Source of the DNA: Nostoc sp. NMS4 | GTDB taxonomy: Bacteria > Cyanobacteriota > Cyanobacteriia > Cyanobacteriales > Nostocaceae | Length of the DNA stretch: 38,432 nucleotides | Assembly: GCF_017115095.1 (NCBI RefSeq) | Contig: NZ_JABXKI010000074.1 | Coordinates: 1 to 38,432, forward strand | Reading direction: 5' to 3' | Shown: one piece after another, positions 15,946-25,439 of the stretch | How the letters are laid out: every line of letters starts with the position of its first letter | How positions within the stretch are numbered: position 1 is the first letter of the stretch | Program-made: the position numbers and the translations under genes | Notes under the pieces: model-generated | Told to the model about the DNA's origin: nothing | Database searches by the model: none | The model's input: only the letters and a program-made list of their open reading frames with translations

Positions 15946-17247
15946 TCACTCTTCTTGCTGAACTCGTCGTCGGACTGAATCAGCATGGGAAGGTAAACCC
16001 TCTGCTGTTGCTAGCACATCAATAGCACCAGCCACATTTTGCAGTGCGGTTTGGGAGTATTGAATAATACTGGAGTGTTTGAGGAAAGTTTCAACACCCA
16101 ATGCCGAAGCATAGCGGGCAGCACCAGAAGTTGGCAAGGTATGGTTAGGGCCTGCCAAATAGTCTCCTACAGCTTCTGGTGTTGAGTAACCCAAAAAGAT
16201 TGCCCCAGCGTGGCGAATCTGTGGTAGGAGTGCCCAAGGGTCTTTGACTTCTAATTCCAGATGTTCGGGGGCGAATTCATTTGAGAGTTCTGCTGCTGCT
16301 TGGAGCGATTCGACAACGATAATTAAACCGTAGTGAGCGATCGCTTTTTCTGTATCTATTCGCCGTGGATGATCCACTAGCTGTCTTTCTAAGGCTAATT
16401 GGACGTTTTTCGCCAAAGCCGCATCTGTGGTCAGCAAAATCGCTGCCGCCATTGGATCGTGTTCGGCTTGGGCTAGCAAGTCAGCAGCTACATGTACTGG
16501 ATTTGCGGTTTCATCGGCAATCACCAGCACTTCGCTGGGGCCTGCCAAAGAATCAATACCGACGGTGCCATAGACAAGTTTTTTCGCTAGGGTTACATAA
16601 ATATTACCAGGGCCAGTAATCACATCCACTTTCGGAATTGTTTCTGTACCATAGGCTAAAGCAGCGATCGCTTGTGCGCCCCCAATGCGATAAATTTCTT
16701 GCACCCCTGCTTCTTGGGCAGCTACCAAGACGGCTGGGTTGATAGCACCCCCTAGGCCTGGCGGTGTCACCATTACCACGTGGGGTACGGCAGCAACATG
16801 AGCCGGAATTGCATTCATCAGCACTGTACTGGGATAGGCGGCACGGCCACCAGGCACATACAACCCGGCTCGGTCTACCGGAGTGTAGCGTTTGCCTAGT
16901 ACTACTTCATCGTCGCCAAAGTGTACCCAGCTTTTTGGGACTCGCTGACGATGAAACGCCTCAATTTGGCGGCTAGCTAGCCGAATTGCGCTCAACAATT
17001 CCTTTGATACCTGTTGATAGGCTGCATCCAGTTCCGAGCCTGTAACTCGGAGTTCTTCTGCTGTCAGAGTTTGTTTGTCAAATTCGGCTGTGTAATGCAA
17101 TACAGCTTTATCGCCTTGGCGTTTCACTGCTTGCAAAACTTCCCGCACCGTTGCTTCTTTGTGAAGCACCTGTTCGTCATGGGTGCGATCGCAGATCCGT
17201 TGTAGTTCTGCTCTAACGTCTGCCTGCTGAGTAATGATTCGCAGCAT
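15946..17247 (-). CDS. hisD: Histidinol dehydrogenase
   Basis: 433 residues, the full length of the family. It oxidises L-histidinol to L-histidine in two NAD-dependent steps, the last stage of histidine biosynthesis. Visible signatures: YVPGGRAAYPSTVLMNAIPA, the GPGNIYVTLAK loop, GPSEVLVIAD, the zinc-binding stretch LAQAEHDPMA, and NEFAPEHLEL with the catalytic Glu-His pair. No other his genes are nearby, as is usual in cyanobacteria, where these genes are dispersed. It is transcribed away from rpsT. Confidence 0.97.
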   Translation of the reverse strand: MLRIITQQADVRAELQRICDRTHDEQVLHKEATVREVLQAVKRQGDKAVLHYTAEFDKQTLTAEELRVTGSELDAAYQQVSKELLSAIRLASRQIEAFHRQRVPKSWVHFGDDEVVLGKRYTPVDRAGLYVPGGRAAYPSTVLMNAIPAHVAAVPHVVMVTPPGLGGAINPAVLVAAQEAGVQEIYRIGGAQAIAALAYGTETIPKVDVITGPGNIYVTLAKKLVYGTVGIDSLAGPSEVLVIADETANPVHVAADLLAQAEHDPMAAAILLTTDAALAKNVQLALERQLVDHPRRIDTEKAIAHYGLIIVVESLQAAAELSNEFAPEHLELEVKDPWALLPQIRHAGAIFLGYSTPEAVGDYLAGPNHTLPTSGAARYASALGVETFLKHSSIIQYSQTALQNVAGAIDVLATAEGLPSHADSVRRRVQQEE

Positions 17248-17922
17248 GGAGTAAGGACAATGCCAAAATTATAATATTGCCACCTGAGATTTAGTATTGC
17301 TCTTGACCCACTGGGGTGTGCAAGCTGACTCTAATTCTCTTCTCTAGCTTAACCTGGATTTTTTTGATACTCTCAAGGCTAACACCCTATAGTTTGCTTG
17401 AGAAGGCGATTTAATTGCTCAACCCCACAAGCCTTAATGGGCTAGCGGCTGGAAGCAGGTGTGCCATTCCCACTACTTTACGCCCTTCCCCTGACTCCTT
17501 GCAGGGTGTAGATGGTGTATTTACACATCCAATTACCTGGATTTACAGAGGTAGGTCTGAGTATAAATTTTACTTAATTTCCCTAACCTTTAGTAATTAA
17601 TCTGTGTACAGAGACGATATATCGCTTCTATACTTGAAATTACCTGAAATTTGGCTCTTTACAGTTCCTGCCCCTAAACAACACATCTGTTTTACGGACA
17701 AACAAATTTATATTATTTACCGGCGATCGCATTGCTTAATCAGGTTGTGATGAGTTAGGGTGACAGTTATTTAGACGTATTTTATTTTAACGCATTTCCT
17801 CAATTGACGGAAGACTGAATTGGGAAGTACACAGTTAATATTAAACTTATCGGTCTTCATTCATACCCAGTACCTAATTCCAAAAATTTTTTAGGAAATT
17901 ATAACATTGGCAATTTGAATGC
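17248..17922. other. Non-coding gap between hisD and rpsT
   Basis: About 675 bases without a convincing gene. One 61-codon frame (17415-17600) shows no family features. The region has a HIP1 site near 17722 and AT-rich DNA towards rpsT. It probably holds divergent promoters for hisD and rpsT. I recognised no RNA gene in it. Confidence 0.5.
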
Positions 17923-17928
17923 TATATT
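17921..17928 (+). promoter_or_regulatory. Possible -10 element for rpsT
   Basis: TATATT at 17923-17928, preceded by TGC in the position of an extended -10, lies about 50 bp ahead of the rpsT start. No good -35 is visible at the expected spacing, so this is tentative. Confidence 0.35.
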
Positions 17929-17979
17929 AGTAAGTCTAGTAGTGTGTGTACATAAATAATCGTATTTTTGGGATTGACT

Positions 17980-18276
17980 GTGGCGAATACAAAGTCTGCT
18001 CTTAAGCGTGCCGAAATCGCAGAACGTAACCGACTGCGTAATAAAGCTTACAAATCAGCAGTCAAGACGCTGATGAAGAAATACTTGAATGCTGTAGCTG
18101 CCTATACAGCTAATCCTACCCCAGAATTAAAACAAGAAGCGCAGGATCGTTTATCCGAGGCTTACGGCAAAATTGATAAGGCGATCAAACGGGGTGTTCT
18201 TCACCCGAATAATGGAGCAAGGAAAAAGTCAAGATTGGCTCACAGATTAAAACCACTCACACAAACAGCTGAGTAG
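17980..18276 (+). CDS. rpsT: 30S ribosomal protein S20
   Basis: 98 residues from GTG 17980 ([20 protein letters not shown]), the standard S20 start. A TTG four codons upstream is in frame but does not match the family. S20 binds 16S rRNA in the body of the small subunit; the protein is rich in Lys/Arg and helical, ending with [12 protein letters not shown]. It begins the forward cluster rpsT-tatD-rpoB-rpoC1-rpoC2, an order common in cyanobacteria. Confidence 0.96.
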   Translation: MANTKSALKRAEIAERNRLRNKAYKSAVKTLMKKYLNAVAAYTANPTPELKQEAQDRLSEAYGKIDKAIKRGVLHPNNGARKKSRLAHRLKPLTQTAE

Positions 18277-18286
18277 TCATTGGTCA

Positions 18287-18344
18287 TTTGTCCTTGGTCA
18301 TTAGTCATTGGTAACAAAACAAACGACAAATGACAAAGGACAAA
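18287..18344. repeat. Hairpin repeat between rpsT and tatD
   Basis: Arms 18287-18309 and 18322-18344 are complementary at 20 of 23 positions, built from TTTGTCCTTGGTCATTAGTC-type words with a 12-nt loop. It belongs to the same family as 13059-13118. Trailing copies (AAAGGACAAAAG) supply a Shine-Dalgarno-like AAGGA just ahead of the tatD ATG at 18361. Confidence 0.7.
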
Positions 18345-18360
18345 CAAGAAAGGACAAAAG

Positions 18361-19158
18361 ATGCAACTGATAGACACGCATGTACATCTCAACTTTGATA
18401 GTTTCCAGCCGGATTTAGCAACAGTGCGATCGCGGTGGAAAGAAGCAGGTGTAGTGCATCTAGTACATTCCTGTGTTCACCCAGAGGAGTTTTTCAGTAT
18501 TCAATCCATAGCCCAAGAGTTTCCCGAAATCAGCTTTGCTGTGGGATTACACCCCTTAGATGCCGATAAATGGAACAACGAGACAGCCGAGAAAATTAAA
18601 ACCTTAGCGAGTTCTGACTCGAATGTGGTAGCAATCGGGGAAATGGGGCTGGATTTTTACAAAGCTGATAACTACGAACAACAGTACATGGTATTCGAGT
18701 CTCAGTTGGCGATCGCATCTGAACTAAACTTACCAGTGATTATCCACTGTCGTGATGCTGCCGTGGCAACCAGAGAAGTGTTGCAAAAATGGCGGCAACT
18801 CAAAGGAGAAAGAGTGCGGGGTGTAATGCATTGCTGGGGAGGAACGCCAGAAGAAACTCAATGGTTTCTCGATTTAGGCTTCTATATCAGCTTTAGCGGA
18901 ACGGTAACGTTCAAAAATGCCAAAGCGATCCAATCCTCAGCAGCGATGGTGAGTAGCGATCGCCTACTGATTGAAACAGACTGTCCTTTCCTTGCTCCAG
19001 TTCCGAAACGGGGCGAGAGGCGCAACGAACCTGCTTACGTGCTTTATGTAGCCGAGCAAGTAGCTAAACTGCGTCAGGAAACGGTAGAGGCGATCGCCCA
19101 TCAAACCACTCAAAATGCCTGTAAATTATTCGGTCTGTCAATCTCATCAAGTGTGTAA
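18361..19158 (+). CDS. TatD-family metal-dependent hydrolase (DNase)
   Basis: 265 residues, TIM-barrel amidohydrolase of the TatD type. The metal ligands are in place: DTHVHLNF (HxH, H7 and H9), [10 protein letters not shown] (Glu), PVIIHCRDA (His), VMHCWGG (His) and ETDCPFLAP (Asp). TatD enzymes are 3'-5' exonucleases on DNA and RNA, linked to DNA repair and quality control. The gene lies between rpsT and rpoB; co-transcription with rpsT is likely given the 84-bp gap, made of a hairpin repeat. Confidence 0.95.
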   Translation: MQLIDTHVHLNFDSFQPDLATVRSRWKEAGVVHLVHSCVHPEEFFSIQSIAQEFPEISFAVGLHPLDADKWNNETAEKIKTLASSDSNVVAIGEMGLDFYKADNYEQQYMVFESQLAIASELNLPVIIHCRDAAVATREVLQKWRQLKGERVRGVMHCWGGTPEETQWFLDLGFYISFSGTVTFKNAKAIQSSAAMVSSDRLLIETDCPFLAPVPKRGERRNEPAYVLYVAEQVAKLRQETVEAIAHQTTQNACKLFGLSISSSV

Positions 19159-19400
19159 TAGGATCTTTTGTTACGTTGTGTTAAAAAAAATAAAAATATA
19201 GGGGGACGAAAATATGCTAATATCATTCCCTCAAAAACATTTTGCTTGCGCCATAATGATAAAGGAAGGAACATAAAACTTCTGATCTCAATTTTCCATG
19301 CTGTTATGGCTTGGCCATCCTCAAAAATCTCTACAAGCGGATGCTCTCCACACATTACTAACCGTGCCAACCTAAATTGAGCTAGACTTTTGCACAACAT
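19110..19400 (-). CDS. Doubtful ORF convergent with tatD
   Basis: 96 codons from ATG 19400, overlapping the 3' end of tatD by 49 bp on the other strand. The first half ([20 protein letters not shown], then [11 protein letters not shown]) looks protein-like, whereas the end is antisense to tatD. It may be the remnant of a gene that lost its 3' part; I know no family. The remaining gap to rpoB has no other credible gene. Confidence 0.25.
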   Translation of the reverse strand: MLCKSLAQFRLARLVMCGEHPLVEIFEDGQAITAWKIEIRSFMFLPLSLWRKQNVFEGMILAYFRPPIFLFFLTQRNKRSYYTLDEIDRPNNLQAF

Positions 19401-20011
19401 CGGTTTAGTGTGTATTGAACCTATTCAAAATCGTTAAACAAAAATAGCCTTGTGAGTACAATCCAGCAAAATGAAGTGATTCTAATTCAAAAAAATCGAC
19501 AAGGTGCGGATCGTTCCCTCAGTCTTAGGATATCTAAGATATCACTGAGAGTATAAACATCGGGGTGAATTTAAAACACACTGCGTGGAGCTGCGTCAGC
19601 AAATTAACGCGCTTTTTGGAGGGGAAGTGAAGAAAGTAAATCAAATTCAGGAATATTTTAACTGGATATTCTATTTGAAATGGTCATCGGGGAGCCAGAT
19701 CATTGGCTGGCTTTTCCGACTAGTACCCCTGCGGGAAAGCAAACTACGCCAAGCGTCTTCCACAAAAGAAGCAAATGGCATAATTGGGCATGGGATGCAG
19801 AGGAGAAAGACTTTCACCAACTTTTCTCCTGCTCCCATAATACCCAGTAACCATTACTTATTCCCGATTAGGGGCGATTGCTCCCTTGTCGAAATTGCTC
19901 ATTCCAGCCAGATTTAATCGCTGCGGACTACACCTGTAAATCACAAGTGTGTAACAAAAAGTTCCCAAACAGCTAAGGACACTGGCTAGCACTGGGAAGC
20001 GTCAAACAGCA
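19401..20011. other. Long rpoB upstream region
   Basis: About 610 bases ahead of rpoB with no credible gene; a 110-codon forward frame at 19585-19917 lacks family features and good codon use. It probably carries the rpoB promoter and a long leader. A structured element at 19518-19549 is listed separately. Confidence 0.5.
19518..19549 (+). promoter_or_regulatory. Candidate alternative-hairpin element in the rpoB leader
   Basis: Two overlapping folds are possible. Fold A pairs TCTTAG (19523-19528) with CTAAGA (19534-19539) around GATAT. Fold B pairs GATATC (19529-19534) with GATATC (19538-19543) and CTCAGT (19518-19523) with ACTGAG (19544-19549). They exclude each other. This may be chance palindromy or an operator. 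Confidence 0.3.
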
Positions 20012-20053
20012 GTGTCCAAGGGAAAATTTAACCAGGTTGACAAAGGTAGAGGC

Positions 20054-23000
20054 ATGACTAAAGAAACATATATGGAACCCGCCTTTCTGTTGCCCGACTT
20101 GATTGAAATCCAGCGATCAAGCTTTCGCTGGTTTTTAGAAGAAGGGCTGATAGAAGAACTTAACTCCTTTAGTCCTATTACAGATTATACGGGCAAATTA
20201 GAACTGCACTTTTTGGGTCATAACTACAAACTCAAGGAGCCAAAGTACAACGTAGAAGAAGCGAAACGGCGAGATAGTACTTATGCCGTCCAAATGTATG
20301 TTCCCACAAGGTTGATTAATAAAGAAACCGGGGAAATCAAAGAGCAAGAGGTATTCATTGGTGATTTGCCTTTGATGACCGATCGCGGCACGTTTATTAT
20401 TAACGGAGCCGAGCGGGTAATTGTCAATCAAATAGTGCGATCGCCAGGAGTTTACTACAAATCAGAAATAGACAAAAACGGGCGACGTACTTATTCAGCT
20501 AGCTTAATTCCCAACCGGGGCGCATGGCTGAAATTTGAAACAGACCGTAACGATTTGGTGTGGGTACGCATCGACAAAACCCGCAAACTCTCAGCCCAGG
20601 TACTTCTCAAAGCTTTAGGCTTATCAGACAACGAAATCTTTGATGCCTTACGCCACCCCGAATATTTCCAAAAAACCATCGAAAAAGAAGGGCAGTTTTC
20701 TGAAGAAGAAGCCCTAATGGAGTTATATCGGAAACTGCGTCCAGGTGAACCACCCACAGTATTAGGTGGACAACAACTCCTAGACTCCCGATTCTTTGAC
20801 CCGAAACGTTATGACCTTGGTCGCGTTGGACGGTACAAACTCAACAAAAAATTGCGCCTTTCTGTTCCAGATACAATGCGCGTTTTGACGGCTGGCGATA
20901 TTTTAGCAGCCGTAGATTACCTAATTAACCTAGAATATGACATCGGTAATATCGATGACATCGACCACTTAGGCAACCGCCGGGTGAGAAGCGTTGGGGA
21001 ATTACTGCAAAACCAAGTACGAGTGGGCTTAAACCGTTTAGAGAGAATTATTAGGGAACGGATGACCGTATCCGATGCAGAAGTGCTAACCCCCGCTTCC
21101 TTGGTGAACCCCAAACCACTGGTAGCAGCAATTAAAGAATTCTTTGGTTCTAGCCAATTAAGTCAGTTCATGGATCAAACCAATCCTCTGGCCGAACTGA
21201 CCCACAAACGCCGTCTGAGTGCCCTTGGCCCTGGTGGTTTAACCCGCGAACGCGCTGGGTTTGCCGTGCGAGATATTCATCCTAGTCACTATGGACGCAT
21301 TTGCCCCATTGAGACACCAGAAGGCCCCAACGCCGGATTGATTGGCTCCTTAGCAACCCATGCGCGGGTGAACCTATACGGCTTCTTAGAAACGCCATTT
21401 AGACCTGTAGAAAATGGTCGGGTCAGATTTGACCTGCCTCCAGCCTACATGACAGCCGATGAAGAAGACGATTTGCGGGTTGCTCCTGGGGATATTCCTG
21501 TAGATGAAACCGGGCACATTATTGGTCCACAAGTGCCAGTACGCTATCGCCAAGAATTTTCTACCACAACACCAGAACAGGTTGACTACGTAGCAGTATC
21601 TCCCGTACAGATTGTGTCGGTAGCAACCAGCATGATTCCCTTCTTGGAGCATGATGACGCTAACCGAGCGCTGATGGGATCGAACATGCAACGGCAAGCA
21701 GTCCCCCTGCTCAAGCCAGAGCGTCCTTTGGTGGGTACTGGTTTGGAAGCCCAAGGAGCAAGAGACTCCGGGATGGTGGTTGTATCGCGTACCGATGGCG
21801 ATGTCACTTATGTGGATGCCACGGAAATTCGCGTCCGTCCGAAACCGAATACCCCAGAAATTAAGTACACCCTTTCCAAGTATCAACGTTCCAACCAAGA
21901 CACCTGTTTAAATCAGAAACCTCTCGTCCGCATTGGTGAGCGGGTTGTTGCCGGTCAGGTGTTAGCTGATGGTTCCTCCACCGAAGGCGGTGAATTGGCG
22001 CTAGGACAAAATATCGTCGTTGCCTACATGCCTTGGGAAGGCTACAACTACGAAGACGCGATTTTAATCTCTGAAAGACTGGTGCAGGATGATGTTTACA
22101 CCTCAATTCACATTGAAAAATATGAAATTGAAGCTAGACAGACGAAACTAGGGCCAGAAGAAATTACCAGAGAAATTCCCAACGTCGGGGAAGATGCCTT
22201 ACGCCAGTTGGATGAACAGGGAATCATTCGCATTGGGGCATGGGTAGAAGCTGGGGATATCTTAGTAGGGAAAGTCACACCAAAAGGTGAATCTGACCAA
22301 CCGCCAGAAGAAAAACTTTTGCGGGCGATATTTGGTGAAAAAGCGCGGGATGTGCGGGATAATTCCCTGCGAGTTCCCAACGGTGAAAAAGGTCGCGTCG
22401 TCGATGTGCGCTTATTTACCCGCGAACAAGGCGATGAACTGCCACCGGGAGCCAATATGGTAGTCCGGGTGTATGTTGCCCAAAAACGCAAAATCCAAGT
22501 TGGCGACAAAATGGCAGGACGGCACGGTAATAAAGGGATTATTTCTCGGATATTACCGGCGGAAGATATGCCTTATTTACCCGATGGTTCACCAGTGGAC
22601 ATTGTGCTTAACCCATTGGGCGTACCTAGTCGGATGAACGTCGGACAAGTATTTGAATGCCTCTTGGGTTGGGCTGGTCAGACCTTGGGAGTCCGATTTA
22701 AAATTACTCCCTTTGATGAAATGTACGGTGAAGAGTCATCACGCCGAATCGTGCATGGCAAATTGCAAGAAGCACGAGACGAAACAGGGAAAGATTGGGT
22801 ATATAACCCAGATAACCCAGGCAAAATCATGGTGTATGACGGTCGTACAGGCGAACCTTTTGACCGAGCAATTACCATCGGTGTGGCTTATATGCTGAAA
22901 CTGGTGCATTTGGTTGATGATAAGATCCACGCCCGTTCTACAGGCCCATACTCACTGGTAACTCAGCAACCCTTGGGTGGTAAAGCCCAACAAGGTGGTC

Positions 23001-23353
23001 AGAGGTTTGGGGAAATGGAAGTGTGGGCATTAGAAGCCTTTGGTGCAGCTTACACCTTGCAAGAATTGCTGACAGTTAAATCTGACGATATGCAAGGACG
23101 GAATGAAGCGTTAAATGCGATCGTTAAAGGTAAGGCAATTCCTCGACCGGGAACTCCAGAATCCTTTAAGGTGCTGATGCGCGAGTTGCAATCATTGGGG
23201 TTAGACATAGCCGTACACAAGGTAGAAACCCAAGCAGACGGCAGTTCCTTAGATGTGGAAGTCGATTTGATGGCAGACCAATCCGCCCGTCGTACACCTC
23301 CTCGACCCACCTACGAATCTCTTTCCCGCGAATCGCTCGACGATGACGAATAG
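20054..23353 (+). CDS. rpoB: RNA polymerase beta subunit
   Basis: 1099 residues from ATG 20054 ([20 protein letters not shown]). An in-frame GTG at 20012 would add 14 residues; I prefer the ATG because AAAGGTAGAGG precedes it closely and cyanobacterial beta subunits start near this point. Beta forms one pincer of RNA polymerase and part of the active site. Seen: [20 protein letters not shown], the rifampicin region ([20 protein letters not shown] then [12 protein letters not shown]), [25 protein letters not shown] and the C-terminal [20 protein letters not shown]. It is first of the rpoB-rpoC1-rpoC2 run; the gap to rpoC1 holds a hairpin repeat. Confidence 0.98.
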   Translation: MTKETYMEPAFLLPDLIEIQRSSFRWFLEEGLIEELNSFSPITDYTGKLELHFLGHNYKLKEPKYNVEEAKRRDSTYAVQMYVPTRLINKETGEIKEQEVFIGDLPLMTDRGTFIINGAERVIVNQIVRSPGVYYKSEIDKNGRRTYSASLIPNRGAWLKFETDRNDLVWVRIDKTRKLSAQVLLKALGLSDNEIFDALRHPEYFQKTIEKEGQFSEEEALMELYRKLRPGEPPTVLGGQQLLDSRFFDPKRYDLGRVGRYKLNKKLRLSVPDTMRVLTAGDILAAVDYLINLEYDIGNIDDIDHLGNRRVRSVGELLQNQVRVGLNRLERIIRERMTVSDAEVLTPASLVNPKPLVAAIKEFFGSSQLSQFMDQTNPLAELTHKRRLSALGPGGLTRERAGFAVRDIHPSHYGRICPIETPEGPNAGLIGSLATHARVNLYGFLETPFRPVENGRVRFDLPPAYMTADEEDDLRVAPGDIPVDETGHIIGPQVPVRYRQEFSTTTPEQVDYVAVSPVQIVSVATSMIPFLEHDDANRALMGSNMQRQAVPLLKPERPLVGTGLEAQGARDSGMVVVSRTDGDVTYVDATEIRVRPKPNTPEIKYTLSKYQRSNQDTCLNQKPLVRIGERVVAGQVLADGSSTEGGELALGQNIVVAYMPWEGYNYEDAILISERLVQDDVYTSIHIEKYEIEARQTKLGPEEITREIPNVGEDALRQLDEQGIIRIGAWVEAGDILVGKVTPKGESDQPPEEKLLRAIFGEKARDVRDNSLRVPNGEKGRVVDVRLFTREQGDELPPGANMVVRVYVAQKRKIQVGDKMAGRHGNKGIISRILPAEDMPYLPDGSPVDIVLNPLGVPSRMNVGQVFECLLGWAGQTLGVRFKITPFDEMYGEESSRRIVHGKLQEARDETGKDWVYNPDNPGKIMVYDGRTGEPFDRAITIGVAYMLKLVHLVDDKIHARSTGPYSLVTQQPLGGKAQQGGQRFGEMEVWALEAFGAAYTLQELLTVKSDDMQGRNEALNAIVKGKAIPRPGTPESFKVLMRELQSLGLDIAVHKVETQADGSSLDVEVDLMADQSARRTPPRPTYESLSRESLDDDE

Positions 23354-23361
23354 TTAGTCAG

Positions 23362-23415
23362 GAGTGAGGAGTTAGAAGTTAACAATTCATAACTCCTAAC
23401 TCCTAACTCCTAACT
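23362..23415. repeat. Hairpin repeat between rpoB and rpoC1
   Basis: Arms 23362-23380 and 23391-23409 match at 17 of 19 positions, with a 10-nt loop. The right side is three tandem copies of AACTCCT. It fills half of the 104-bp gap. There is no T-run after it, so full termination is unlikely. Confidence 0.75.
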
Positions 23416-23457
23416 GAAAACTAAATATACTCAAAACTCATAACTCAGTACTTAAGT

Positions 23458-25335
23458 ATGAGACCTGCCCAAACTAATCAGTTTGACTACGTAAAAATCG
23501 GCTTGGCTTCCCCTGAACGCATTCGGCAATGGGGCGAGAGAACATTGCCCAACGGTCAAGTCGTCGGTGAAGTCACCAAGCCAGAGACGATTAACTACCG
23601 AACTCTCAAGCCAGAGATGGATGGCTTATTTTGTGAGCGCATCTTTGGCCCGGCGAAAGATTGGGAATGCCATTGTGGTAAGTATAAAAGAGTTCGTCAC
23701 AGAGGTATTGTTTGTGAGCGCTGTGGGGTAGAAGTCACCGAGTCACGGGTGCGTCGTCACCGCATGGGCTATATTAAACTTGCCGCACCAGTAGCTCACG
23801 TCTGGTATCTCAAAGGCATTCCTAGCTATATTTCCATCCTGTTGGATATGCCTTTACGGGATGTCGAGCAGATTGTCTATTTCAACTCCTATGTTGTCCT
23901 GAGTGCAGGTAATGCGGAAACTTTAACTTACAAACAACTACTGAGTGAAGACCAGTGGTTGGAAATAGAAGACCAAATTTATAGCGAAGATTCTATCCTG
24001 CAAGGCGTAGAAGTAGGTATTGGGGCTGAAGCACTGTTGCGTTTGCTTGCCGATATCAATTTAGAGCAAGAAGCCGAAAGCCTACGCGAAGAAATTGGTA
24101 ACGCCAAGGGACAAAAGCGAGCCAAGCTAATTAAGCGACTGCGGGTGATTGACAACTTTATCGCCACTGGTTCCAAACCAGAGTGGATGGTAATGGCAGT
24201 TATTCCCGTAATTCCTCCCGATTTGCGCCCAATGGTGCAATTAGATGGCGGACGCTTTGCTACCAGCGATTTGAATGATTTGTATCGGCGGGTAATTAAC
24301 CGGAATAATCGTTTGGCACGTTTGCAAGAAATTCTTGCACCAGAGATTATTGTGCGGAACGAAAAGCGGATGCTGCAAGAAGCAGTGGATGCTTTGATTG
24401 ACAATGGTCGTCGGGGACGCACTGTGGTAGGGGCAAATAACCGTCCCCTAAAATCTTTGTCTGACATTATTGAAGGTAAGCAAGGACGTTTTAGACAAAA
24501 CTTGTTAGGTAAACGAGTTGACTATTCTGGACGTTCGGTAATTGTGGTCGGGCCAAAGCTGAAAATTCACCAGTGCGGTTTGCCTAGAGAAATGGCAATT
24601 GAGCTATTTCAACCATTTGTGATTAACCGCCTGATTCGTAGTGGGATGGTAAATAACATCAAAGCTGCGAAAAAACTGATATCCCGCAATGATCCCAGTG
24701 TTTGGGATGTGCTGGAAGAGGTAATTGAAGGACACCCAGTAATGCTAAATCGGGCACCAACGTTGCACCGTTTGGGTATTCAGTCTTTTGAACCAATTTT
24801 AGTAGAAGGTAGAGCGATTCAACTACATCCTCTGGTGTGTCCAGCATTTAACGCCGATTTTGACGGCGACCAAATGGCGGTACACGTGCCACTATCGCTA
24901 GAAAGTCAAGCTGAAGCGCGGTTGCTGATGTTGGCTTCTAACAATATTTTGTCACCAGCCACGGGTAAACCCATTATCACGCCTAGCCAAGATATGGTGT
25001 TGGGAGCGTATTACTTAACCGCAGAAAATCCCGGTGCAACAAAAGGCGCAGGAAATTACTTTTCTTCGCTAGAGGATGTAATTATGGCTTTCCAGCAAGA
25101 TCAAATTGACTTGCACGCCTATATTTACGTAAGGTTTGATGGTGAAATAGAATCAGACCAACCGGATACGGAACCCGTGAAAGTGACGGAAAACGAGGAT
25201 GGTACTCGCACATTACTCTATAAGTTCCGTCGAGTCAGACAAGACGCTAAAGGCAATGTACTTTCACAGTATATATACACAACCCCTGGTCGCGTTATTT
25301 ACAATAATGCCATTCAGGAAGCACTTGCTAGTTAA
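23458..25335 (+). CDS. rpoC1: RNA polymerase gamma subunit (N-terminal half of beta')
   Basis: 625 residues, the separate N-terminal part of beta' found in cyanobacteria and plastids. The catalytic Mg-binding motif NADFDGDQ is at 465-472 (D467, D469, D471). The N-terminal zinc site is [20 protein letters not shown]. Further hallmarks are [16 protein letters not shown] and [17 protein letters not shown]. With rpoC2 it completes beta'. The stop TAA lies in the first arm of the next hairpin repeat. Confidence 0.98.
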   Translation: MRPAQTNQFDYVKIGLASPERIRQWGERTLPNGQVVGEVTKPETINYRTLKPEMDGLFCERIFGPAKDWECHCGKYKRVRHRGIVCERCGVEVTESRVRRHRMGYIKLAAPVAHVWYLKGIPSYISILLDMPLRDVEQIVYFNSYVVLSAGNAETLTYKQLLSEDQWLEIEDQIYSEDSILQGVEVGIGAEALLRLLADINLEQEAESLREEIGNAKGQKRAKLIKRLRVIDNFIATGSKPEWMVMAVIPVIPPDLRPMVQLDGGRFATSDLNDLYRRVINRNNRLARLQEILAPEIIVRNEKRMLQEAVDALIDNGRRGRTVVGANNRPLKSLSDIIEGKQGRFRQNLLGKRVDYSGRSVIVVGPKLKIHQCGLPREMAIELFQPFVINRLIRSGMVNNIKAAKKLISRNDPSVWDVLEEVIEGHPVMLNRAPTLHRLGIQSFEPILVEGRAIQLHPLVCPAFNADFDGDQMAVHVPLSLESQAEARLLMLASNNILSPATGKPIITPSQDMVLGAYYLTAENPGATKGAGNYFSSLEDVIMAFQQDQIDLHAYIYVRFDGEIESDQPDTEPVKVTENEDGTRTLLYKFRRVRQDAKGNVLSQYIYTTPGRVIYNNAIQEALAS

Positions 25336-25405
25336 TTCGTAATTTCTAATTCGTAATTCGTAATTAATCTTCAATTACGAATTACGAATTACGAACTACG
25401 AATTA
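25333..25405. repeat. 33-bp-arm hairpin repeat between rpoC1 and rpoC2
   Basis: Left arm 25333-25365 (AATTCGT words) and right arm 25373-25405 (ATTACGA words) pair at 30 of 33 positions around a 7-nt loop. The left arm begins with the rpoC1 stop codon. This is the longest perfect-type hairpin of the window apart from the 16S gene. The same word recurs in tandem at 31600-31631. Confidence 0.85.
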
Positions 25406-25422
25406 TTAATTATTAATGACTT

Positions 25423-25439
25423 AGGACTAATGATTAATG
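25423..25439 (+). promoter_or_regulatory. Repeat-derived Shine-Dalgarno and start codon of rpoC2
   Basis: AGGACTAATGATTAATGAC: AGGA at 25423-25426, a 10-nt spacer, then ATG 25437. The same 19-nt word with one change, and the same spacing, starts the SRPBCC gene at 13099-13117. This supports the ATG 25437 start. Confidence 0.6.

Noticed and set aside
17415..17600. Possible SRP RNA or small gene near GGCTGGAAGCAGG
   Set aside because: Resembles the SRP tetraloop region only in a few bases; the conserved GGTCAGG..GGAAG..AGCAGCC order is absent.
19585..19917. 110-codon forward ORF ahead of rpoB
   Set aside because: Non-ATG start, no family features, and composition like non-coding leader DNA.
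25333..25405. Possible CRISPR from the tandem ATTACGA/AATTCGT units
   Set aside because: The units are 7-9 bp, contiguous and mirror each other as a hairpin; there are no unique spacers and no cas genes.
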